A stretch of 64,000 nucleotides of DNA from Batillaria attramentaria (taxonomy: Eukaryota; Mollusca; Gastropoda; Batillariidae). The translations under genes were made by a program, and so were the position numbers. Positions 12,175 to 22,538 of the stretch are shown in pieces (the stretch's first letter is position 1; every line of letters starts with the position of its first letter). The DNA is taken from assembly GCA_018292915.2 (NCBI GenBank), contig JACVVK020000222.1:386001-450000 (forward strand). The letters run 5' to 3'. The notes beneath the pieces were generated by a model. That model had not been told where the DNA came from and made no database searches. It saw nothing but the letters and a program-made list of their open reading frames with translations.

Positions 12175-12540
12175 GCAGCTGTCTGAACACCGAAACTGGT
12201 CTCAGTGTCGTAAGGCTTATAGACAACAATACAGACTTCAACATAAGGCAAGGACCACTTGCAAACACAAACTCCTGGAAGATGTCCGTGCAGCACATGG
12301 TGGTTTTTCAGCTTCAGCCAGCTTTGCAGGACGCATTGTTAACCCTTTAACACTTTCACAGCCAAAAAATTTTGAAAGATTCCTCAGTTGATCTCTATTT
12401 TTTTGTGAATTCTCAAAAATTAGACCTGTCTGTCAAGGTGGTCCTTGACTTATGTTGAAGTCTGTACATCAACATAAAATGTCAAAACCGCCAAATGTCT
12501 TAATTCCAGTGCCATGCATCTCACATATTTTACTTCACTG
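12175..12540 (+). repeat. Repeat J, interrupted by a mariner-type MITE
   Basis: GCTGTCTGAACACCGAAACT, then (after the MITE) CATCAACATAAAATGTCAAA, CAAATGTCTTAATTCCAGTG and CTGGCCAGTACAG are shared in inverse with 17090-17232. Confidence 0.8.
12231..12464. mobile_element. Mariner-type MITE with TA TSD and proven empty site
   Basis: CAGACTTCAACATAAG and GGCAAGGACCAC at the left are inverted at the right (GTGGTCCTTGAC, CTTATGTTGAAGTCTG), about 28 bp with one mismatch. TA lies outside both ends. The inverted paralog at 17090-17232 has GACAAAAATACATCAACAT uninterrupted, showing the original TA target at 17176-17177. There is no coding capacity. Confidence 0.88.
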
Positions 12541-12689
12541 TCTGGCCAGTACAGTTTCTCTGTTAGGATAATAAGACATATTGAAATGAACGGAAATAAA
12601 ACAGCTCCGCTTGAGAGGGCAATCATAAGGTTATGCAGCACTAATAGTTTCTGGGGTACATGGACTGAGTAACAATTCCGCTGAATGTA

Positions 12690-12837
12690 GTACAGATTTT
12701 GAGCCCCTTTTTACATTTGTGTGCAGAGTAAAAAAAAAAAAGGGCAATCTGGGGCTTTTTGTTGGATTCGTCAGTAACTTTCAGGCAGGTAATATAAAAA
12801 AGGGAAAATGATGAGCCTGGCATTTGGACTGTTTGTA
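12690..12837 (+). repeat. Repeat E copy 2, left half
   Basis: TGTGTGCAGAGTA plus A-run, GGGGCTTTTTGTTGG and GAGCCTGGCATTTGGACTG. It continues at 15521 after the 2.68-kb insertion. Confidence 0.82.
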
Positions 12838-13496
12838 TGTAGCGAAGACGCTTCGCTATGTTTGTGTTCGGCACAGCAGCCATTCTTAGTACAGGCGCAC
12901 TTTTAAATTGGGGCAAGCTAGCCACAGTGAAGGGTCAGTTTTCACGTGCGCTGGCCACGTGGTCGCGTGATGAGCGCGTGATTTCTTGTATAAGCACTAA
13001 AGATAGAGCCTTATAATAGCGAGAGCTTCCCGCGTTTTCCTCAGTCGCTTTCTGAGAGTCCCAGAGACTGTGTGTCGTCCCTCCAGCCCGGCCTCGAATC
13101 TTCTCCATTTCTTATGTTCAGGCGTAGCCTCTCAGCTTCTGGAGTCAGTATGTTGTGACCAGTATTGGACCTGTTACTGGATGCCTCTTCTATTAGGAAC
13201 TATGTGCACTGAGAAGAAACTGTGATTCTGTATTGGATTATTTGTGAACTGTGTTTGGAACCACTGAATTCGGACTTGGAATTAGTCTTCAGATAAACGG
13301 TGACTGTATCTCATTTTGTTCCCTTCTAACCGGAGGACAGGTTATGTAAAGTAGTTCGAAGTACTCTAAGAGATCTGATAGTTAACAGTACTAATTAGAA
13401 CAGTTACGTAAATACCGCGGTTGCCGGTTACGAAGAGTCGGGTGCTCTCCAGCGCCGGAGACGCGAACGGTCCACCTGAGGTGGGCTACGCATGCG

Positions 13497-13707
13497 ATGG
13501 CGAGCAACGTGAGCGTTTCGACCGGCGAAGATGTTCGCGATAAAATTAAATCAATGAAAGTTCCTGAACTGAAAAAAATATCTGAAAGACAGGGGCGCGC
13601 GTTTAAGTGGCTACACAAAAGCGCAGCTTATCACTCTAGCCCTTGAAGCAGATCGGCAGTCGCTTCAACCGAGAGGTAGGCGGTGTAAAGGTCAAGTCGA
13701 CCTGTGA
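13497..13707 (+). pseudogene. SAP-like domain exon, frameshifted
   Basis: An ATG-initiated frame begins MASNVSVSTG and includes IKSMKVPELKKISERQ, the first helix of a SAP (DNA-binding) motif. The second half, LSGYTKAQLITLALEA, continues in the neighbouring frame from about 13594. A one-base change at the GGGG run (13592-13595) therefore breaks the domain. AG|GTAGGC near 13675 could be a splice donor. Whether it is a transposon gene or a captured host exon is unknown; it lies inside the 12838-15516 insertion. Confidence 0.6.
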
Positions 13708-13752
13708 CTTGTGGCTTGCCACTAATTTTTATTCAAGCACTTTGGCTGTTTA

Positions 13753-14007
13753 TCAGTGCGAACTGAACTTTTGCTTGGAAATGAAAGTCTTTCTTTCTTG
13801 ATTTTTGGTTCCATAACGATTGTGTTCAAACAATGTAGGTACCGGGACAGAATTTGTCCGCTTGTTCCCGACGAAATGGCGGCTGCACACGCTAGGCCAC
13901 CGAGACAGGTCGGCGTTCTGCCTTCGAATCGCTTTTATGCACAAATGTCTTGAAACTTTTGAAGAAAAGGGCTCAAACTGAACGATCTCACTATTAGGTA
14001 AGACCGT
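13753..14007 (-). pseudogene. THAP-like zinc-finger exon fragment
   Basis: The minus strand encodes IKAIRRQNADLSRW, then VCSRHFVGNKRTN and VPTLFEHNRY. This matches the second half of a THAP domain (conserved W, the C..H pair in CSRHF, and the LF end). The first C-x-C half is absent, and an acceptor-like CCTAATAG precedes the frame near 13992. THAP domains occur in P, Kolobok and some Harbinger-related transposons and in host factors. Here it is opposite in strand to the SAP-like exon. Confidence 0.55.
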
Positions 14008-14518
14008 CTATGGGAATTTCTCCAGCTTATCTGATTTTCTCGAGCCATTTTGGCAGCCGATCGCAACGCAGTGGTAGTGCGGCATCGTGTGTGACTCGAG
14101 TAGCCCACATGCCGAGTCTATCAAGCCTTGTCTCGGTCCAAAATCGCGCACGTTCACGCATGTTCACGCGCTATAACGAGAATCGGCAACAAGGCCATTA
14201 ACGGTTATGTAAATTTGTACTCCTGGTTTAGATTGACAGAGAGATAGAACGTTGTTCATTAGTGAGAGATACTCTAGTGTCAGGCTCCTTTGTTTCATGC
14301 CCAGCCAGTCAGAGAGGGAGGTTTCCCAGCTTCTTGTGTAACACGCAGTGCACACGCGGCCGAGTGTGTATTGTCTGTTCATTCAGTACCGACGGTCACT
14401 ACACAGAGTCAGGAATTCCATTCACAGAGTGACCGCGCTCTCGGTTTACATCATTCACGGAATTGTCCACTCCCCGCTACTTTCAGCTGTACTGTCCCGT
14501 CCCACATTTTGCAGCTTA

Positions 14519-15126
14519 AGGCCGTTCTTAACCGGGCAGACTTTTGGTTCGCGAACTAGGTTCGGAGAGTACGGCGAACTAGGTTCGCGCACGTTGTTTC
14601 TTAACCGACCAAATACTTGTGCGGAAACCCTGGTTCGAAAGGTTCGGCGAACTAGGTTCGAGGACTGCATAGCGTGTCGTGGGAACCCTCGCGATCCTTT
14701 TGCCGATCCTGCGCTCTGATTGGTTGCTCGGGGAGAGCTGTTGTGCGCATGTACAAACTTGAGGAAAATGGCGGACGGCATCGCGGCTATCGACTCACTT
14801 CACATTTCCCTCTCTTGCGCTCTTTTCCTCTTATCTCCTCTTCCTCGGCTTCCAAGAGTTCACTCAAAACGATAACTACCGCAAATGCCTGGTCGTCTCG
14901 ATCTACGAAGGCGGCCATTTTGGTTGTTTACGATTGTCTCAACTTCCGAGTCCGCCTTGTTCGGGCGATGACGTATGCATATCATTAACGGTCGGTTAAG
15001 AAAGAGAACTAGTCCGGCCGAACCTCTGGAACTATGTACGTGCGTGCGCTTGCCCTGTTCGTATACAATACACAGTTCGCCGAACAAGTTCGCCAGACTG
15101 GTGGTTCGCCCGGTTAAGAACGGCCT
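14519..15126. mobile_element. 608-bp Harbinger-like MITE with TTA TSD
   Basis: A 19-bp perfect terminal inverted repeat, AGGCCGTTCTTAACCGGGC, lies at both ends, flanked by TTA at 14516-14518 and 15127-15129. A second inner inverted pair, TTCTTAACCGACC (about 14598) and GGTCGGTTAAGAA (about 14991), and several GAACTAGGTTCG blocks lie inside. A 3-bp TTA duplication is the hallmark of PIF/Harbinger insertion. No transposase is present. Confidence 0.85.
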
Positions 15127-15520
15127 TTAGTTTCTCCCCGCATTCTTTTGTTGTATTTGTAGTGTTTAGTAGTCTCTAGTTTGTTGCCCGACAAATATTA
15201 ATCATCACGCTCATATATTTTGAGCCGAATCTGTGTTGCCTTATTACTTCTAACGATTCATATGATCCGCATGTAACTTTTATTGGAATAAGTGAACACT
15301 CTGATTTTTACTCTCTTGTCAGTTGTTTCTTTCGAGAGATAGTCTAAGTTTGATGAGTGATTGAGTGCGTAGATGTGTGTGGCACGTAGGCCCGACAGTA
15401 TGATGCAATACTCTTTCGCACTTCAGTCATCCTTAACACACATGTCAGAGTAGCTCACTAAACTAAATCTGTAGCGTTCCCGACAACCACGACGACCCCA
15501 CACCCGGGGCGCTACATGTA

Positions 15521-15785
15521 TTCATGCGCGGCTGGCACAAGAGCTAGCAGACGACAGAGGAAAGGGGTGGTATTTGCAAAACAACGGAATATCAGAATGT
15601 GTTGTAAATTTACTCTACACGTGAGTCTCTGGTTGCTGGATATTTCAAGTTTTGAATTTTTTGGTGAATTTTAAAGCATTTCTAGGATTGATATCATGTT
15701 GTGTAGCGTCACTTATGTTTACTATGAATATAACAGTGTTTTCTTTTAAATCGGTATTTGTGTCGCCTAGCCTAACAGGGTTGCA
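15521..15785 (+). repeat. Repeat E copy 2, right half
   Basis: TTCATGCGCGGCTGGCACAA, AAATTTACTCTACACGTGAG and TTTTAAAGCATTTCTAGG follow directly on the left half when the insertion is removed. Confidence 0.82.
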
Positions 15786-17089
15786 GCCCTTGCTGCGTCA
15801 CTGAGCTTTAACACCACCCCGACCCCCCCCCCCCGCGCCCCCCCCCCCCGCGCCCCCCCTCCCCCCCAACAATACCCCCCCCCCCTTCTCTACATCACCA
15901 CTATGTAGCCACTACACAGAAACCTCTGACGCAGACAGTTCTACACACTTTATCTCGATCACAAATTGGTTGATTGGCACGACACTGGCCACCGGCCTTG
16001 TGTTCCGGGGACTGATTAAGACTTCCTGTGCACGAGAGCTGATAAAGGGAGGCCACTGGCTTTACAGCAGCTTTAGATTTATTGAGTTATCTGTGTGCTG
16101 ATGGGTTTTGTGAGAGCCGGGGAACTCACGGGGCTGTAAACAAATGTGTGTGTGTGGGGGGGGGGGGGGGGAGTTGTTTCCGGTGCCACTCCGCTTCAAA
16201 AGTAGCACCGCCTGGACAGAGTGTTTCCAGACAATAGCACCGAGTGTTTCCATTTTCAAATTGCCGAGTGGCACTGGGTGTTTCCAACGGACTTTTGTCT
16301 GTCCGGCGGCGAGAAAGGGGCCGTTCAGTTATCAACCAGATAATTACTTAGTTCTGCACTCTCAACAAACAACCCCAAACTTTTTCTTTTTTTTTTATTA
16401 ACTGCGACTTCTGCGACAGTGAGTTTTGGAGACCCTTATAAAACCAGAGCGTGAGTCTGCAGCGCCGGACATGGTGCTTTTGGTCAGTGAGCGAGACACA
16501 TCGGTGCGGCCGCGTCTAGCGGGTGTTGTGTGCTGCACCAGAAGACTAGCCACTGCGATCTTTCTCGCTCAATGTCAAAACGCAAACTGAGCTGTGAAAT
16601 CAGGCTGCCCTTGGCTTTTATAGGGGTTTCAGAGACGCTGAACAGAGTTGACTGCGCATTTTGCACAGTCGGATAGTCGTGGGTTTTTGTCGAGACTGCA
16701 GACCTCTCCGCCAGTAAAGTAGCTAAGGCGTGACTACAATGCAAAGAAATGTGCAAGCTCATATTTCAAACCTATGGCCTTTCCATGAGAGCAGTCATCG
16801 TGGCCGGAAACTTTTGAAGCGGAGAAGCACCAGAAACGAAAACGTCTATTTTTGCTACACTCCGTCCGTTGGCACTCTTCTGCAAAATGTATTCACACTC
16901 ATACACGAATGCACGTGCAATCTTGAAAAGCACATGTGGTGCACTTTGGGGGCGGCTGTACTATATAGTTGGAAATCCAGGTGCAGTGTGGCGTGTGTTG
17001 TATGTGAGATAACCACGAAACCGTGATAAATCCCTGAAAAATAAATAGATCCCCTGGGGACTTCTGGCAAACAACCTGCTTTTATACCT
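15786..17089. other. No gene recognised
   Basis: A C-rich tract at 15818-15885, (TG)n/G-run at 16145-16171, and a threefold GAGTGTTTCC motif at 16219-16290. No coding motif. Confidence 0.5.
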
Positions 17090-17232
17090 GCTGTACTGGC
17101 CAAACGTTGAAAAACACGTGAGATGCACGGCATTGGAGTTAAGACATTTGACGGTTTTGAAATTATATGTTGATGTATTTTTGTCTATAAGCGTCACGGC
17201 GCTGAGATTTCGGTGTTCAGACAACTGCAACA
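17090..17232 (-). repeat. Repeat J, uninterrupted copy
   Basis: Minus strand: CATCAACATATAATTTCAAA, CAAATGTCTTAACTCCAATG and TTGGCCAGTACAG. It lacks the MITE at TA 17176-17177. Confidence 0.8.
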
Positions 17233-17454
17233 AATCTCCAAATTTAAATTGATTAATTGCATTCAAATTTAAAAGATTTGTGTCAGTAAATAAATTTTAT
17301 GTTAAACGTAAGCAATTACGACCGGTACTGATTCAGCCGTGATAAACTCGTAAGACATATCCCAATTTCCTTTTCCTTCTTTTTCATCGTGTTTTCCTTT
17401 CAGCAGTTTTAGAAAACAAAACTTGTCATTGATCCATCAATTCAATGGCAAATC

Positions 17455-17487
<33 letters not shown>

Positions 17488-17714
17488 GTGCCTGACGGAC
17501 CGCCTTATCAGTGTAATGTACATTACGTGGCAACCTGTCATTTTAACTTTTCAATACCATTTTATTGTATGATTTGCAATTACAAAGGGCACATGTGTGT
17601 GTGAATGCGTTTGGACCTGATGCATGATTTTCTTGATGATTTTGTTTCTTGTGGTTAAGTACACAATTTTTTTTTTGTCTTACATTTTAAAAATTATTAT
17701 CATCATTTTAGTAG

Positions 17715-17845
17715 ATAGTCTCTGTAGCCTTAGCAACGACAAGTTTGTTTGAAAACTGGCGAATTTCTGTCTAAACTGTTACCGTTGACAAATAAAGTTT
17801 CATCATCATCATCATCATCATATCTCTCTCTCTCTCTCTCTCTCT
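17715..17845 (+). mobile_element. LINE 3' tail ending in (CAT)n(CT)n
   Basis: It contains CTGTAGCCTTAGCAACGACA, ACTGGCGAATTTCTGTC, ACCGTTGACAAATAAAG, then (TCA)n and (CT)n. It is colinear with 44729-44870 on the opposite strand. No coding sequence is attached, so the copy is severely 5'-truncated. Confidence 0.75.
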
Positions 17846-18315
17846 GTGAGACAGGAAGTCTCTTGACACAATGATTTAAATGTGTGATCAGACCAGACCC
17901 ATTAATCAGACCAGTATTTCAGCGACGTTGCCAGGCGACTTTCTTGTAATGAAAATGACCGGATTCCTAAGAGATTGCACTTAGGTATGCAATCTCCGTC
18001 TTCAAGCTCCCGTGCGCTCCACTTGGGCATTGTCAAGGAACAGACGGGGGGTAAACACGTGACCGGCGCCAGTACGGCGATGGCCGACGAAAAGGGACCG
18101 TCTGATTTTCGCAAGATAGGATTCGACCGAGATAATTCACAGACTGAGTTTGTGTGAACACTTTTTGATCACCTCACCTAGGGCGGTTGATCTGGTCGAT
18201 TACAGGTTTCTTACATTTTCTACGAGTGTGTATACCGCTCTTGTCCTGTGAGTTATCTCGGACAGGTCCTATCTCGCGTAAATCAGGCGGTTCATTTTCG
18301 TCGGCCCAATTTATA

Positions 18316-18392
<77 letters not shown>

Positions 18393-18571
18393 TTTTTTTT
18401 CTTATTTTTTTTCTTTTTTTGGAGGGGGGGGGGGGGTGTTTGTGTGTGTGTGTGTGTGTGGGGGGGGGGGGGGGGTATTTCACATTTCCTTGAAGGGGGG
18501 GGGGGGGGGGTATTGATGATTTTTTTTTTTAACTTGAAACTTGATATCGGTGACCTCTCCTTGTGCTGCAC

Positions 18572-18750
18572 CGGGAGCCGGGATAGCCAAATGATAGAGC
18601 ATTGGACTTTCAGTGCTAGGGTCGTGAGTTCGAATCCCGGGCTGGGGCCAGATATTTGTGCCGGCCTTTTTCTCGTTGCCCCGTCTTTGTTATCACCCAT
18701 ACGTGGTGGGGAAAGGACGTTAAACTCCCAAACACCCACCCCAGTCCCTC
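18572..18750 (+). mobile_element. SINE-A copy with 9-bp TSD
   Basis: Head, body and CACCCACC tail are all present. GTGCTGCAC (18563-18571) and GTACTGCAC (18751-18759) bracket it, a TSD with one mismatch. A poly-T/poly-G low-complexity block lies just upstream. Confidence 0.92.
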
Positions 18751-19115
18751 GTACTGCACACTCTTCATCGTACACTGCACCGGTCACGTGTTTTCCCACC
18801 GTGGGGCTTGGCTATTGATTTGGCGGCAATGTTTTCTCGAGGGGAACCAATTTTCAAGAGTGTATAAATCAGTTGAAATGATCCCTCTGTTTGGGGGGAA
18901 CTTGAGCTCTCAGAGGAGAAGGGAAGAATGCATATCGTTCACTCCGGGAAGCGGATGAGGTTCAAGAGGAGGATGGGGGATGATTTACTGGTAATTCTAC
19001 GGGGAAATGCAGATAAATGGAGAATGTTGGTGATTAGGTGGTAATGGACCCTTTCTGTTTGTGCTTGTATGAGAATAAGGTTTATTTCACTGCATTAGCC
19101 CCCCCCCCCCCCCAC

Positions 19116-19118
<3 letters not shown>

Positions 19119-19195
<77 letters not shown>

Positions 19196-19263
19196 GCACG
19201 CACGCAAGCACACAAACACACACACACACACACACGCATGCATGCACGCACGCACGCACGCAC
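19119..19263 (+). repeat. (CA)n/(CGCA)n block
   Basis: (CA)n at 19121-19190, then GCACGCACGCACG, more (CA)n, and a second CGCA stretch at 19240-19262, preceded by a C-run. Confidence 0.97.
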
Positions 19264-19386
19264 ATATCTCGAACAAAACCATTCACCTACCCTTTATGCA
19301 TTTGTTATTTGTTGTAATAATGGCTATCCGTCCCATATCTTCTGGGAAGACATGGGGGGGGGGGGGGGGACAAAATCCATGAGTGG

Positions 19387-19563
19387 GAGAGTGTGTGTTT
19401 GGGTGTTTAACGTCCTTTCCCACCTCGTATGGGTGATAACAGAAGACCGGGTAACGAGAAAAGAGGCCAGCACAAATATTCGGCACCAGCCGCGGGATTC
19501 GAACTCACGACCCGAGCATTGAGAGTCCAATGCTCTACCATTCGGCTATCTCGGCTGCCCGTC
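19387..19563 (-). mobile_element. SINE-A copy with TSD CAYGAGTGG
   Basis: Minus-strand copy with the usual tail, box B (GGATTCGAACTC) and box A. CATGAGTGG (19378-19386) and CACGAGTGG (19564-19572) form the TSD. Confidence 0.9.
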
Positions 19564-19746
19564 CACGAGTGGACTTCAGCAGTTCCCAAGAATGCGACAG
19601 TGGACCGAGAGAGGTGGACCAAACTCGTCGCCAGTTAATACTTAGTGGTGCCGTGACGACCTGCAGGGTTAGGCGAAACGTAATAGTAATAAATGGGTAT
19701 GTCACTTGACACTTTGAAATGTCTTGTTTAAAAAGATTGTTTAAAA

Positions 19747-19800
<54 letters not shown>

Positions 19801-19837
19801 GGTTTTTTTTGTTTTTTTTTACTTCGGTTTTAGATTG

Positions 19838-19897
19838 TAAGGCGCCTAGAACTCGTTCCCCGGGGATAGGCGCCCTATTATTATTATTATTATTAAA
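19838..19897 (+). mobile_element. L2-type 3' stem-loop tail
   Basis: GATTGTAAGGCGCCTAGAAC, then a C/G-rich loop, GATAGGCGCC and (ATT)n. The paired GGCGCC blocks and ATT terminus resemble the 3' end of the L2-type LINE at 3571 and the tails of SINE-B copies. Only the tail is present. Confidence 0.65.
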
Positions 19898-20138
19898 GAT
19901 AATGAAAGGGTGATCTCCCTTGGAAATTACCTTTGTTCCGCAAGGATTCGGTCCACGCGTACCGTCAACCATTTCCGGTACGATCATCAACTCTTGGTCC
20001 GTGGCACATTTACCATTTTCTTACCATTAACCATTTGCCTTCATCCCCCTTCATTCTGCTAGTACTAGAAGTCTGAGACAAACAGTGCACAAGCAAAGCC
20101 TTGGTCATCATTTCCATAGACCGCCTGCAGAACAGAGA

Positions 20139-20275
20139 CGTGCAAAGAGGCAGTGCAAAGAGGCAGAGGCCGACAGAGGCGTGCAAAGAGGCAGCGGCCG
20201 ACAGAGGCGTGCAAAGAGGCAGCGGCCGACAGAGGCGTGCAAAGAGGCAGCGGCCGACAGAGGCGTGCAAAGAGC
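20139..20275 (+). repeat. 28-bp minisatellite
   Basis: GTGCAAAGAGGCAGCGGCCG then ACAGAGGC recurs at 20180, 20208, 20236 and 20264, with a half unit at 20139/20153. The units are almost identical, implying recent expansion. The frame is open in several phases only because 28 is not a multiple of three and the unit lacks stops. Confidence 0.9.
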
Positions 20276-20401
20276 ACGACAGGGCCCGTGCGAAGGAATC
20301 CAACATTGGAACAATCTTGAAGACGACACTGGGGAGATAACTGAGAGATTGGATCATTTAGCGCGTGTGGGCGTTTCCGAGCACAGAGATACAATCTTGA
20401 A

Positions 20402-20496
20402 CTGAATTGAACTGAACCGGTGAACTGAACTGAAGTGAACCGAAGTGAAGCGAAGTCAACTGAACTGACTGAACTGACTGAACTGAACTGAACTTC
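20402..20496 (+). repeat. Degenerate (GAACT)n array
   Basis: Runs of TGAACTGAACTGAA with interspersed GAAGTGAACC and TGAACTGACTGAACTGAC, a decaying pentanucleotide array. Confidence 0.85.
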
Positions 20497-20982
20497 ATAC
20501 AATCATAGTGCAGAACAAAAACAAGACAAATGACCATGGTAACAAGATTTTAAAAAAATCCTTGCAGCTTTCCGCCAGCCCCTCGAATTAGTCTCCGAGG
20601 TCCTAAATTTGGAAGAAAATAACCGGGCACCAACAATAACAGCCCCAAACGCTTGGACCATACTTGCCCACCCACTCCTTCGGAAGTAACTCAGGGGGGG
20701 CTCACTGTGGCTGGGGCCCGCCAACAGATTTTTCATCCAAGGGAACAGACGAATCAATAGAGGCACACAGAGGCAGACACCAGCTTTCGTCAGGTCTTTC
20801 AATTTGTGTCAAGGCAATCGGCGAACTGCCCGCCGAATCGTGCGAAGTCAGCCTCGGCTGGTCTCAATCTTGTGGCCTGTACCGTGTACTGGTTGGACAG
20901 ATACTCGGTAACCGTGTAATAGGGCTTAGATGGTTAATGTCGGATATGTTTGGAGATATACTTCAAATTTCCCCTGCGGTAG

Positions 20983-20983
<1 letters not shown>

Positions 20984-21046
<63 letters not shown>
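20984..21046 (+). repeat. (TG)n, 63 bp
   Basis: Perfect TG array. Another, of 46 bp, lies at 19751-19797 next to an L2-like tail. Confidence 0.97.
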
Positions 21047-21047
<1 letters not shown>

Positions 21048-21399
21048 AGGTTAGATTTGTAAATATCTTAAGTTACGCAAAGATATGTTATCAATTCTTA
21101 AGTTTTGCCTGGGTCACAGGCGCTCGCACATTGTCAAGACAAATTAAGTCGTATTCTAAATTGCCGTATGCCCATCGTAAACCCCACGTCTCCACTCCAA
21201 AATATCTAAAGTACAGATTGCCTGATCGTGTGGGGTTTGCGACTGAGTGGGAACATGACACTTGAAAATGCGACTTCATTTATATATCTCTACAAGTGCG
21301 TGTGATATAAGAGCAGAGACGATGGGTTTGCGATGGGCATAATTATGGCACGTGAAAATACTTCTTCGTCCTCGAACATTCAGACAGGCACGCCAGTAG

Positions 21400-21665
21400 T
21401 CCTGATGAAGGCTGCAGTCCGTCGGAGACACTCAGCCGAGCCGAAGATCTTCTCCCGCAACGATGTGTCTGTAGGCCAGGTCAGTTGTCGCTCTTTGGTT
21501 CTGGTGCGTTGGACAGTTTTGCAGCAGGCGATCAACAGTCATTCGCGGTGCGCCACGAGAGCATGCTGCAGTGTCACCGATGTTGAATTTGGTGAACATG
21601 TGGTGTTTGAGTCTGCAGTGGCCTGTCCTCAAACGCACGACGATCACCTGGTCTTCTCGGGAAAG
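21400..21665 (-). pseudogene. C-terminal remnant of an I/Nimbus-like LINE
   Basis: The minus strand encodes VIVVRLRTGHCRLKHHMFTK, then an ACSRGAPRMTVDRLLQNCP segment and HQNQRATTDLA. The RLRTGHCRL...C.G...LQNCP..H pattern is the conserved C-terminal region of LINE polyproteins that carry RNase H-like or zinc-binding ends. Nothing upstream encodes a reverse transcriptase, so this is a truncated relic. Clade placement is tentative. Confidence 0.7.
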
Positions 21666-22047
21666 GTGGTAGTAGCCGTGATTGTTGTCACATGAAAATA
21701 CGATTTAACTTTTTAATTTTGACAATCTACGAGGGCGTGTAGATTGCGTTCCCACTTACACCGGCAGAGTCCAGAACACGGGAACGCAAAAGAAGAAGAA
21801 GAAGAAGATCGTCAGGGGTCAATGCAGCGTGATTTTGGCGCTAAGCTGGGAGTGCCCCGGAGACCACAGATGATGGGGAGTGCACGTGGCGTGCTTCCCG
21901 GCGACTGACATGGTATGTAAGCGGCACACTTAGTCGCCAAGACTGATATGTGACACATCGGGTCAGTAGCCCGCGAGGTGCATTTCAAAATCTGGTATGA
22001 GACGAGATCGTACATTGACAATGTCTCCGGGGCATGTAGTAACAAAT

Positions 22048-22272
22048 TCCAGTGAATATTGTACAGAATTGTTGCCTCCTTTTGAGTTTGTGTGCAGGGT
22101 TATAAAAAAAAGAGGAGGGGGCGGGGGGAGGGGGGGGGGAATCCGGGGCTGCTTGTTCCAGTGAATATTGTACAGAATTTTTGCCCCCCTTTTGAGTTTG
22201 TGTGCAGGGTTATAAAAAAAAAAAAAAAAAAAGAGGAGGGGGGGGGGGGGGGGAATCCGGGGCTGCTTGTTG
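22048..22272 (+). repeat. 110-bp tandem duplication inside repeat E
   Basis: TTCCAGTGAATATTGTACAG starts at 22048 and 22158. Both units end with an A-run, a G-run and ATCCGGGGCTGCTTGTT. Only one unit is present in other repeat E copies. Confidence 0.9.
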
Positions 22273-22326
22273 GCTTTGCTTTGTAATTAAGTTTCATACT
22301 AGGTAATAGTGAAAAATGAGCCTGGC

Positions 22327-22538
22327 AGGCGCTTTAGCCAATTTCATGAATCGGCTCAAAGAGCCGCGAACTGAACCCAACACGCACGCTCACGTGAATC
22401 ACACGCATTCTCTCACACACTGGACATAAGCACATTACAATCACGTGGTGCGAAGGGTCAGCTCAGCTATTTAAATTTCGGAATTTAGAGTTGCATTTAT
22501 TTTTCCAATTTGATGGGCAGAGGGGGAGGAAGCCGGAG
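22327..22538 (-). mobile_element. SINE-B segment lacking both head and ATT tail
   Basis: GGCGCTTTAGCC to GGAGGAAGCCGGAGT, inserted precisely between GAGCCTGGC and GGACTACTTGTA of a dispersed repeat (repeat E) whose other copies are continuous at this point. Confidence 0.85.

Larger units (their letters stand above)
12838..15516. mobile_element. 2.68-kb TGTAGCG...CGCTACA insertion with TGTA TSD
   Basis: Ends TGTAGCG (12838-12844) and CGCTACA (15510-15516) are inverted, and TGTA lies directly outside at 12834-12837 and 15517-15520. Repeat E is continuous at this point in its copies at 8.7 and 22.6 kb, so the 2.68 kb is an insertion. TG...CA ends plus a 4-bp duplication fit a solo LTR of a Gypsy-like element; a non-autonomous DNA transposon is the alternative. 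The left end folds (TAGCGAAG/CTTCGCTA). A 608-bp MITE is nested at 14519. No integrase, reverse transcriptase or transposase is encoded. Confidence 0.75.

Noticed and set aside
12838..15516. Complete LTR retrotransposon
   Set aside because: No second LTR, primer-binding site, polypurine tract or pol domains were found; at most a solo LTR or a non-autonomous element.
20085..20405. Arg/Ala-rich protein with repeats
   Set aside because: The repeat period is 28 bp, so the peptide repeat arises from a stop-free minisatellite read in three successive phases, not from selection on protein.
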